From contig RDEW01000019.1 in NCBI GenBank assembly GCA_011109175.1, positions 681,482 through 745,481 of the forward strand: a DNA stretch of 64,000 nt, read 5' to 3'. Position numbers and translations under genes: made by a program. Below are positions 55,140 to 64,000 of this stretch, piece by piece. The DNA is from Dicyema japonicum (lineage: Eukaryota; Dicyemida; Rhombozoa; Dicyemidae). The number at the start of each line of letters is the position of its first letter. The stretch's first letter is position 1. Under the pieces are notes generated by a model. The model had not been told where the DNA came from. It did no database searches and saw only the letters and a program-made list of their open reading frames with translations.

Positions 55140-56040
55140 CTACATTTAACCTCATAATTATTTATACAAGTTTGTCCGATTTTTTAAGTATTTTATTTTT
55201 ATTTATTTAAAAATTAAAATTATAAAAATAATAATAAAATAAAGTTACTTTTTTGTTTTTGTTGCAAATAGTTCGCATTTTTTCAAATTTAGGTGAGTTT
55301 TCTTTTATAAAAGTTCGAGGACGATGATTAATGATTTAATTACGGATACTATTATATCCAATTTGGTTTCGATTTAAATTCTCGTAGGCTAATCAATACA
55401 ATATGTGGTTCTATCATTCTTCCAGAAATATAATTATATCTTATCACTTTTTAGGTTTTAAATCCGATATGTGAAGATTTTTCTTGTCAAATCACCACCA
55501 ACAATAAGTTTTGACCAGACGCAGGAGAATTAAACTTCACAGTGCGCCATAAGTTTGTCCTGCACTGTTAGCCTGCTAACTCTAATTTGTTGTCAAAATT
55601 AAGTTTATACAAATACTTCCAGTTAGCGTAGAAGTTAATAGGTCATGTCGGTGAGTCTGTGATGTAGCTTTGCTGCACCATGGGACAGATCTCGTACACA
55701 GAATGTTTTATTCTTCTCGAAATGTGTGTAACCTCGTGTTTCCCCTTCTTGGATTCAGAAGACGAGAACTTCCAAATACAAGCAAATATCGGATGCACCA
55801 AAATTCAAGTTTAGATCTTGTCTGAGACAAACTGGAGTAGTTCGGATTCGTCTTGAAAAAAAGAGGAACTATTAGTCAGTTATTGACGTACATCATCGGG
55901 TCCGGATAATCTATCGCGTCCGGGTGAATAATTAATATAGTCATCCAAAATTACTGTGAGGTAGAAAGTTTAATGAAAAAACAATATTGGAAAATTTTAA
56001 TTATGTGAAAGTCCTTGACGTTGCAAGGGACAACGATGTT
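55140..56040. other. No gene recognised
   Basis: AT-rich, then a mixed stretch. Minus-strand pieces near 55,700-55,830 (SSSFFQDESELLQFVSDK; FGSSRLLNPRRGNTRLHTF) look coding but could not be joined or assigned. Confidence 0.3.
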
Positions 56041-56260
56041 AGATCTTAACATTGGTTTCCGCGTTACCCATAAGCAGATGAATACTTAGGGTTTCGCATG
56101 TGTTGTGATATTCACTATCCGTTCTACATGTTTTCTTCATACAACTCTCCTCCTCAATGGCTTCCGAAGTTCATCGAGTTGTCCACTGTTCTCAATTTCC
56201 CACCAATATGGGCATAATCTTGGCCCAGACGGATAGGAAACGTAGTTAGTTCTTTGCCGT
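56040..56260. repeat. Dispersed repeat, pair with 15,600-15,800
   Basis: Shared blocks: GTTACCCATAAGCAGATGAA, TTCACTATCCGTTCTAC, GTTCATCGAGTTG. Confidence 0.45.
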
Positions 56261-56414
56261 CCACGAAAACCCAAAGTTACATTTTGATTGAAAAATATTC
56301 CATAATGAGTTACACAACACCAATACGGAGAATATGCCCAAAAAGGCGTCCGCAAGATTTTATCACTTCATCGCTTATCGGTCACATTTGCATAGTTAGT
56401 AAAGAGTCCTAGCC

Positions 56415-57480
56415 AGTAGATTATTATTAGAACTTTCACGAGAGCCATTATATTTATAGCCCCCATGTGCAGCAAAAAATATAAAAGAAAGAGTTAGCTT
56501 GCTCCAAGCTCTTCTGTACCTCAGTGTATCCAGATCGTCACCAGATGCCAATGTTTTCCTCACGGCTTTCAGATCGTTTGTAAAACGACCAGGAGATTCG
56601 TTCTCGGTCTTTTACGAAAGCGTTTTACATTGAGGAGTAGTAATCTTCCATTCCGATATTCGGGGGGGGGGGATATCGGGTTCAACCTCAGGACGTGTCC
56701 AAAAAGTTTCAAACGAAAGCTAATGATCTCGAGACTTAATGGTGTACAGTCCTTTCCGCGAGATCTTGGATGGCCAGGACATTCCAGTTATGTTTCTTAG
56801 ATGATTCCTGTGAAACGAGTCTAGCCTCTCCAATTCTTCTTTTGAGGTGCCCCAGGTCCAGAGTTGTATAGGAAAATTGGTTTGATAAAGGTGTCGTATA
56901 ACATTATCCTTTGTTTTATGTTATAGATGACTACTATTATTATTATAGGCACGTACGCGATGCCAAGATCATGACAAAGCATATGCAACACGAACAGTTA
57001 ACAATCTAATTAACATCGCCCATCTTTTTCGATCCGTTGCCATGTTCCGTAGCATATCTAGATCATCGTCATCTTTAAGGCACTTTACAATCCTCCTGAG
57101 ATCTTCATCTAGGATTACCGGCAGCGGAAACGCGAAGCCTCTAAGACAAAATACTTCTCCATTGCTATGTTGGCAGAGGTCCCATATCGTGGCAGAGTAT
57201 GTTTTCAAACAGCCTTCATCTTGAATCAGTAATATCACATGATATTGGCTCAGTTCTTGTTCTCTTTTATAAGATTTCGGACGGCATTTTGGGAAGAAAG
57301 GAGTGATCGGAGATGATTTCTGCGAAAAGAATTCAACTTTTCGAGTTCCTGTCCTGTACATGCCCATGTACCGGCATTATATAATAGGATTGGCATCACT
57401 AGGGCATTGTATAGTCTCATTCGAGCTTTATGCCTACTATTTTTATTAAATTTATTCATAAAGGTGAACAAAATTAAGTA
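56415..57480 (-). mobile_element. LINE family 1, 3' half
   Basis: On the minus strand: RMRLYNALVMPILLYNAGTW, ELEKLNSFRRNHLRSLL (57,300-57,450), then further 3' DDDDLDMLRNMATDRKRWAM and the 3' terminal CACGAGAGCCAT block (56,435). This may be two partly overlapping insertions. A G9 run lies at 56,664-56,673. Confidence 0.65.
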
Positions 57481-57930
57481 TTTTATTTTGCAAATTTAAA
57501 AATTGTAATTTTAAAATTTAATTAAAATTTTATTTATTTACTTCAAAACCGGCTCGTGGTGAATGCAGTGGAGTCGTCTACGTCACTATTTACCTCTGAC
57601 AAAAGATTGGGACGGAGGACAGTCATCTTGAAGTTAAACAAGGTTGGCATCCTTTTCAACAGATGTCAAAGGATCTTGGGTGTGAAAATTGATATGTATC
57701 TCTGTGAACACCACACGTAGAAAACATTCTATTCAAATGCGAGAAGAAACTGAACGTATTGAAAAGTTTATCGGGAATATGGAAGAGTGGTACTCACCCA
57801 ATCTTGATGAACGTGTACAAACAGTACATCGAGCCATGTTTCTCATATACATGCGCTTCTTGGAGACTGTCCATATTTTGGACAAATATGAGGAAATGCA
57901 AAAGAAAGATTACAGAGTAACGGAGCGTTG
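57480..57930 (+). other. Short open frame of unknown origin
   Basis: A plus frame from 57,689 (RRKHSIQMREETERIEKFIG then NMEEWYSPNLDERVQTVHRA) is coding-like for about 90 residues and then runs into an S1 repeat. No family is recognised and no flanking exon was found. Confidence 0.3.
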
Positions 57931-58152
57931 GATTTGTGAAGATCACCCGAACCGGACCTACGCATCTGGAGGTCCTTATGAGACTAAACTCAGATCACGG
58001 GCAGTGGCCCTGGGAATTCAGGCAGCCGTTCTGTACGTTCATGCGCGGGCATGAAGGAAAAACACCGGGCAAAGATGAGGTCTCTGTTAGAATGCATCGG
58101 GATCACGTGATAATTAGTTCGGTTTTACCTTTGTCTTGGGTTGTTAAATAAA
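57930..58152 (+). repeat. SINE-like repeat family S1
   Basis: Similar to 52,755-53,000 in opposite orientation; it ends GGTTTTACCTTTGTCTTGGG. Confidence 0.6.
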
Positions 58153-58159
58153 TAATGCC

Positions 58160-58560
58160 GTGCTTCCTTCTCTTTCAATAAATTCGCATGACGAACTAGA
58201 TATTATTCAGAACTATCTTCGATTTTAAGAATGTCCTCATGCAACAGAGCAGATAATTTCTATTATCTATCAAACTCAAAATGCTAATAAAAGTAAAATA
58301 GAAAACCAAAGGCAAAAACTAGTTTTGAGTTCGAAGCACAGCTACACGGTCAGCTGATACGAGACACCGCATGTTATCTCTTCGCTGATGACCATTTATT
58401 AAACCCCCTGTGGATTGTGTATCCAAAATGTGTAATATTTTCGTATTGAAACGGCAATTTCAATTTTAAATCGTTCGTTAAGCCAATTTGATATCTTTCA
58501 GATTTATCTAATAACTAAACAAGTTTTTTCCTCGTTATGATACCATCCTTGAAAACCAAG
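58160..58560. other. No gene recognised
   Basis: Intergenic, no supported feature. Confidence 0.25.
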
Positions 58561-59090
58561 AATGGTTCGATACTCGCTACATATATATACAGAAAAGTCT
58601 TCGGACTAAATAAAAACGCAAAAGCGACTTCAACACGCAGTTGCTTTTTTCCTTACGCATTTGACGTAATCTTTGTAAGATCCCTTTGATCAGCACATAC
58701 TCCGAGGTACTTGAGACAACCCAGGGTCTTGGTTTGACCCATATTAACATAGTCATTAATTCTCTCCCTATTCTTCCCAATCCAAGAAATCGTAAATTTT
58801 TCCTGAGACAGAGGTAAACGTCTACACCGGCACTATTTTTCAATTTTTTTAATCTGTGCCGAAACCTTCTTCCAAGATAAATATTACTTTCGTTCAGTTC
58901 TAACATCGATGTACATAAATGATCATTTTCTAATTAGTGTTCCGCTTTAGCTACTTCACTCATCAAACAATTAAAAAGAAGTGGACTAGCACCGATCTCT
59001 GTGAAATCTTTCCTCTTAACAATTTTTTGAAATTTGATTTTCCAACACGATTCTCCACAGAAAGAAATTCACTTAATCATAGAAAAGCCG
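58560..59090 (-). mobile_element. Jockey-like LINE reverse transcriptase fragment
   Basis: Minus frames give EIGASPLLFNCLMSEVAKAE (after the expected QG-x-x-LGP…LF position), then MGQTKTLGCLKYLGVCADQR, the YLGVxxD block typical of jockey/CR1 elements. The frames are broken. Confidence 0.55.
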
Positions 59091-60090
59091 TACTCCAATA
59101 CTAAAATTCTCTAGTCTTCGTAATGACCAACATGCCAAGCACTATCAAAGCTTTGATATATCTCGATATGCTGCCGTATGGAATTCTTTATCGCTTGGAG
59201 CAATAGTAATAGCTATTCTTAACTCTAAAACAATCTCCAGTGCCTATATTTCGACGAAACGTCTACTTACCACACGTCGGAACATTCTAAGCGTACGTTT
59301 ATAAATTATTCGAATTTTCAATGATGATTTTTTTTTAAAAAATGGATCACTCGGAATTGTTGTCTGTTTCTTTCAATTCGACAAAATTCTATTGGTATTG
59401 TCTGAAGAACACCTTATTGGCCATCATGTAATCACAAAATGATCAAACTTGTCTCTGACAAATACGATAAATACATCTTCGATCGCAGAGACATGTGGAA
59501 TCATGTGGAACCGAAGGATAAAAAATCGGTTAGCCATAAAGATATTCGAATTAAAATTTGCAAAATGTATCGATTTTAAAGGCATAGTCATCATGAGACG
59601 GGAAATTTGCAAAATGCATCGATTTTGGAAGACACGGTTATCATGTACGGTTTTTAGTTATTTATGGTGAATCGAGTTCCGAAGAATTTGATTCAAATAA
59701 GGAGACTTAGACTTATTTCGAGAATATAAGAACAAAATGTAAGAAAACACCAATATAAACTTTGAAAGCAAATCGGGGACTTTATAACTGTCAAAAAGGA
59801 TTTTGACGACAATCCTCATTCAAAAAAGTGTCCAGTAAACAGTTTTCTTGCGAGAGGGAGTAAAGAGTAATTAACAAAACTCGCATTCGGTTGTGGTTAA
59901 AGATATTACAGGTAACAAACAAAAATATACAAAAAAAATAAATTAAAAATCAGTACATGCTAAAAATTTTCTTTTTAAGCTTCATCAGAATAGAATTGTT
60001 AAATCAGGACTTCTAAATCCTCTCAGGCTCTCCAGAGAATATTCAACGCTAACCTAAGATTACCTACAGGATTGGAAGCTATCCATCTCT
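59090..60090. other. No gene recognised; short direct repeat
   Basis: A 23-bp direct repeat (AAATTTGCAAAATG then C/T ATCGATTTT) occurs at about 59,556 and 59,608, followed each time by a TCATCATG / TATCATG motif. Nothing else could be supported. Confidence 0.4.
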
Positions 60091-60094
60091 TTAG

Positions 60095-60620
60095 CCCTGA
60101 CTGCGTGGATAGTCCCTCTCAGGATTGTAAACTGTATTCGCTGCCAGCAGCAGCGCTCGCTAAATCGAATTCCTAGTTGATCCAGAAAAGCATCTTATTT
60201 CAGTAAATAATGATAAGCAAGTATATTTTATAAAGAAAAAAAACTTTGGCCTTTTCTGGGAATGTAATTATGTGGTTTTTGAAATTTCATATTTAATTAC
60301 ACTAATTGCGACTTTCTTGATTATTTAAGCGTTCAACGCGTCAGCTAACAAATGCACTTCTACTTCTTGTTCTGATTATGTTTTCACCAATAAGTTAATA
60401 TTTATTTTTTTCAACTATTAGTCAAAATGAAGAAAATTGCGTTGACATGGAATCACTTGATGACCCTTACTGCTACCTTACGGACGTTTATGTTGAAGAA
60501 TGCGGAAGGAACGTTAAGAAATTAGCCTGCGCTTAACATTAATTTATTCTCTCTCACTAATAATTTCGATTAATAACAATCTTTAATTTATTTTATTTAA
60601 AATTCACAATCAAAAAAGAT
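60095..60620 (+). repeat. Duplicated unit carrying a secreted-peptide gene, copy 2
   Basis: Nearly identical to 12,945-13,470 from CCCTGACTGCGTGGATAG through the peptide gene and into the 3' flank. Confidence 0.8.
60352..60536 (+). pseudogene. Second copy of the small secreted peptide gene, frame-broken as given
   Basis: Same two-exon structure as at 13204. Compared with it, exon 1 lacks one A (ATGCAC instead of ATGCAAC) and exon 2 lacks one A in the AAAAA run before TGAAG; the intron has one extra T. Both deletions fall in A runs, so they may be consensus errors. If corrected, the copy keeps the signal peptide and all four cysteines, and its C-terminus ends CA instead of CE. As written it is not translatable. 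Confidence 0.6.
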
Positions 60621-61280
60621 AATTAAATATGCTAGTTCTGCCTGGAGATTTCCTTTCCCTCTCTGAGGATCGAAGTTATAAACTCTCTCAGGCGTAAAAC
60701 GACGTGGCTCATGGAAACTGACAATTCATCTATCACCAGGTTCACTTTCCGAGAAGACGAAACTGAGAATTCACAGGGTTTGCCACGTTTCTGCAAGGAG
60801 CTAGGAAACCAATCCTGAGAAAGACTGACTCATGCAGAGGAATTCCGATCGGCCATAAGAGAATTCCTCTGCAGACACAAAAACACAAAGTTTCCAGAGA
60901 GAAGTTGAGTCTCTGGCGGAACATTTTAGGAGAGTTCGAGAGATATTGGAGGCTGGGATAATTTAATTAGTAGATTTGACCTTTCTTCTTGATCTTGGGG
61001 TCTAAATAAAATAAAAATCAAAAAGTGAGCACTACACATAAAATTAGATCAGTCTTCTAAAATTTCTATTATTCGAGGTGTCAAAATCGCACTAAAGTAT
61101 CTGTCACTTATTTTCAGAGATGACCCTGTATTTACGGATTTTTTGGAGAGACTGTCAGGGTAGAAGTCGGTTTACATTCTATATCGTTTTATATTACTTC
61201 CCCATCACTCAATTTACAGTGTTTTTTCTTTATAATAACTTACTTAACTTAAAATTTCTATTGACATTATTCGCCATACT
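60620..61280. other. No gene recognised; contains a hairpin
   Basis: A perfect 12-bp inverted repeat GCAGAGGAATTC…GAATTCCTCTGC with a 15-nt spacer lies at 60,834-60,872. The rest is intergenic or decayed repeat sequence. Confidence 0.4.
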
Positions 61281-61839
61281 GTTAGTTAATGAAAGTTTTA
61301 GAATTTAAACTTTTTGGCCGTCGCGTTGCTACGGCAAGTGAAATAAATGTTGAAGTGCAATTATACGCCACAAAAAGACAGAGAAGCCTAAAGGGAAGAA
61401 GCACGGAAGGTTCCTGGACCGGTTCACGTTTTACGCTATTGTTGCCGAGACAACTGGAGCCTTTATGGAAATCGCCAAAGCGTCTAATTATCGGATTCCC
61501 TAGTCGACCAAGAAATTCTAGTGTCTAAGGTCCAATGGCATTGGGGACTCTATAGTAAGAGGAGTATAAAATTTTAATTACAATTTAGAAAAAAATATAA
61601 TTATAAAAGTCTTAATTAAACACACACAGTCGAATTATTAATTACCTAATTTATTAGATAATTGAAATCTGAGTGCGGGTCGTTTCCCCAGGCACTCCTG
61701 TCTTAACATGACATTAAAGAATTCCCTTGCCTCTGCTGGACACCATTGCCTGTTAGAACCTGCTGGTCTTTCCCGAAACGATAAAAAACGCCTGATGGGA
61801 TGACGACTTTTCCATTCGCCAACTGACGAAACCTGATTT

Positions 61840-62140
61840 GGGACGCGACGTGTGTCGATACTTATTCCCCGTCTAATTTGGTTTGCTTCTGCTTCAGACC
61901 CAGGACATGCTTCAAAGCAGGCCGAGGAACGAAAGAAGAGGAAGTACCAGAGAATTTCGGAGGAGTATCTTTTTGTTCCATTCGCGGTGGAAACGTCAGG
62001 AATCTTTGGCCCCCAAGCAGATGAGTTGGTTCGTAAGATCGGCTCCATGATTCAAGCTGTGACCGAGACTGGTTGGTTCCGAGAACGTATCTCGTTGGCT
62101 ATTGTTAGGGGAAATAGCCTGGCCATTCAGATGCCTTAAT
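61840..62140 (+). mobile_element. LINE family 2 (REL-type) C-terminus, best copy
   Basis: An open frame reads GHASKQAEERKKRKYQRISE, then YLFVPFAVETSGIFGPQADE, then RERISLAIVRGNSLAIQ and stop. This is the region after the nuclease core in non-LTR elements with a restriction-like endonuclease (AExxKxxKYxxLxxxYxFVPxAxETxG…QRxSxAxxRGNA). Confidence 0.65.
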
Positions 62141-62379
62141 TTAATTTTTATTCATTTGATAATAAAATTTCTTTCACTAAAAAAAATTGAAATCTGAAAA
62201 AAAGTCTTAATGCGGCAAGTCTGTTTGTAATTACAAGAAGCAACCTACTAGACGAAAATAATTAATTGCAAAATAATTTTCCTATATAATTTACAATTTT
62301 GTCCCATTATTATCCTAAAATTTAGGGTTATTTTATGGATAATATAGACCTTGCCCCGGATTGAGTTTGGACCCTGTGC

Positions 62380-62810
62380 TTGACACGTCTATGTAGCAGT
62401 GAACTTAGAAAGTCCGCAGATACTCATCATCTCACATGTCTAAATGCTGCGTCTGCTAAGAATTTGAGGTCCTGGTTGAATACCTTCCCAGTGCGTGCAG
62501 TTGGTACTCTGCTTGATGAGAATACAATCCGCGTTGGAGTTGCTCTTCGGGTAGACTTTGACGTCTGCTTGGAATGCTGACGATGTGGTGGGATGGTTTA
62601 CAGGAGAGAACTACATTTGTAGTCATGAAGACGGAGCGCCGGGAGATTCCCTTGTCACGCCATGCTAAACTAGACGTGCCTTCTGGAACCCGTCGATTTT
62701 GACATAGGTTAAGACAAGAGGCCGAGTGGCGCAACGACCATGATTGGAGCTAAGGAAGGTGTCTTGCTTGGGGTTCAATTGTGTTTTTCTAATGCAAATT
62801 TGCTCAAGTC
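62380..62810 (+). mobile_element. LINE family 2 (REL-type) zinc-finger/REL fragment
   Basis: SAKNLRSWLNTFPVRAVGTL, LDENTIRVGVALRVDFDVC, then RCGGMVYRREHY and CSHEDGAPGD. This is the block W-L-x-A-x-P…RIxVALRLGxxVC…CxCGxxVDxxGxH found just upstream of the REL nuclease domain. Several stops are present. Confidence 0.65.
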
Positions 62811-63290
62811 CTCGTTCAAGATTTGAAAAAGGAGGAACTGGGGGACAGGTTCCCTTTCCAGCCAATCTCTGTTGAGATGTATAGCGTGATGGCCTGAGCG
62901 CGTCTGAGTATATAATGTTAATCGGGCGGCATGCTGGAATGTAGAAGGGTGAACCTAGGATGCGATGGTTCCAGAACATAAGCTCAGGATCATGAGAGGT
63001 AACTCCCATTACTTTTTTAATGCCTGCAAGCCATAATGGAAACCTTTTCACAACAACTAACTTTAGTTAATTAATAATTCCGACTATGCTACTTTGTAGG
63101 AAGCCAGCTGTCTTTAGCCATCCAGTAGCCAGTGCTGAGAACACGATTTGTCTCTTAAAAGGAAGTGTCCAGAACATAATTTTGCTAACTTCCTCCAAGT
63201 CTCTCTGTCTAACATGGGACCTTCTCCTCAACTAACTTTTTTTATTTTAATAAATTATTAATAAAAAGAAATTTATGGAATTAATCAACC
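62810..63290. other. No gene recognised
   Basis: Decayed, probably repeat-derived sequence without a supported domain. Confidence 0.3.
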
Positions 63291-63480
63291 TGATGGTCAT
63301 AAGGTAGCCGCCCTACTGCATGGGTATTCCCACTTAGGGTGGTGAGCGAGATTCGCTCAAATAACTAGCAAAGCTCACGGATATCTCCAGTGCATGTAGA
63401 AACCCGATTCCCTTGATAACCCAGGAATTCGAGAATCGAAGTTGCAAGGGAACCTGATTATTATCCTTCAACTAAAAAAT
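63290..63480 (+). repeat. Dispersed repeat head shared with the peptide-gene units
   Basis: CTACTGCATGGGTATTCCCA, then GGTGAGCGAGATTCGCT, resembles the first 90 bp of the duplicated units at 12,945 and 60,095. Confidence 0.45.
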
Positions 63481-63639
63481 TAAATGGACACAAAAATAAT
63501 TCTAATTAATAATAGAAATTCAAATGTGACAATAAATCGATTAGTAGCATCGCACAGTTGAATTGTCAATAACTATAATTTATTATAAAAAATCAGAGAA
63601 TAACTAAGACCTCTCCGGGAAAAGAATTGTTTCTCTAAC

Positions 63640-64000
63640 GTGATGGAAGTAATCTACGCCGATGATATTGATTTCGTCTGCCGGGATAGGGATACGCTGA
63701 AAACTATACTAAAAGTGATCCCTCATGGCTTGGAGGACTAATCCCTGGTAGTAAACCTAGAGAAAACGGAAAGAACTAGCATATCCCGTTGCACGACGAG
63801 AAACGAGGAAAAGTGGAAAACATGCAAGAAGGTGGATCTCTCCTCGGGCACTCAGAGGACGTTATTCACAGGAAGTTCTGGCGGTTGCTTCTTTCAAAAA
63901 ATTCTGGGCGATCTGATGCGACGAATGTACATAGGCACTCGTCTTCGAATTCGGTTGTACAACTCCTTTATCGAACCAATTCTACTTTATAACGCGGGGA
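63640..64000 (+). mobile_element. LINE family 1 fragment, cut by the window end
   Basis: MEVIYADDIDFVCRDRDTLK (the YADD motif), then EEKWKTCKKVGSLLGHSEDV, then, in another frame, LYNSFIEPILLYNAG at the edge. It contains a stop and shifts. Confidence 0.65.

Noticed and set aside
62665-63051. Minus-strand 128-codon frame
   Set aside because: It overlaps a plus-strand REL-type LINE fragment and has no family features.

Overview
This is an AT-rich, transposon-laden piece of an animal nuclear genome. The host genes I could reconstruct are eukaryotic and mostly metazoan in character: a tetraspanin, an Angel-type (CCR4-like) nuclease, the GARP subunit VPS54, and BRK1 of the SCAR/WAVE complex. None of them is visible as one open reading frame, because all are cut by extremely short introns. 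Lengths are about 21-27 nt in most cases, with single examples of 33, 50 and 79 nt. Each has GT..AG ends and usually an in-frame stop or a frame change. Introns this small across a whole gene set are, to my knowledge, a hallmark of dicyemid mesozoans, so a dicyemid or similarly reduced animal is my best guess. This is inference from gene structure only.

Layout. 1-2.2 kb: old repeats. 2.2-3.0 kb: a complete tetraspanin gene (minus). 3.1-8.2 kb: SINE-like repeats and LINE scraps. 8.36-9.50 kb: Angel-like nuclease (minus). 9.9-12.7 kb: repeats, a Merlin/ISXO2-like fragment and a hAT transposase relic. 13.2 kb: a tiny two-exon gene for a secreted cysteine-containing peptide, duplicated at 60.35 kb. 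14-25.8 kb: mainly LINE debris of two or three families, a second Merlin/ISXO2-like relic, a hAT MITE with a perfect 8-bp target duplication, and a divergent fragment of the repeat-protein family at 16 kb. 26.0-28.4 kb: VPS54 in 18 short exons (minus). 29-50.8 kb: two copies of a segmental duplication carrying a repeat-protein gene. The copy at 30.3-32.1 kb has about ten 37-residue units and one '98-residue' exon. The copy at 42.1-49.9 kb has about ten 37-residue units followed by about twenty tandem 294-bp exons separated by 27-nt introns. Between the two copies lie a 2.1-kb hAT element and another hAT element carrying a nested mariner. 51-53 kb: LINE and SINE-like repeats. 53.16-53.40 kb: BRK1 (plus), convergent with an unrecognised acidic, multi-exon gene at 53.5-55.1 kb (minus). 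56-64 kb: LINE remnants, SINEs and the second peptide gene.

The gene products do not form one pathway. VPS54 (retrograde tethering at the trans-Golgi), BRK1 (actin nucleation) and Angel (RNA processing) are housekeeping functions, while the tetraspanin, the small secreted peptides and the repeat proteins could act at the cell surface or outside the cell. Several coding exons are broken by one missing A in a run of A, and the repeat array has many one-base homopolymer differences. I read this mainly as uncorrected long-read consensus error rather than gene death, but that needs raw reads or RNA.

The most notable system here is the tandem micro-intron exon array at 42-49 kb. It is a symmetric-phase exon amplified about twentyfold together with its 27-nt intron, with chimeric units that show ongoing exchange.
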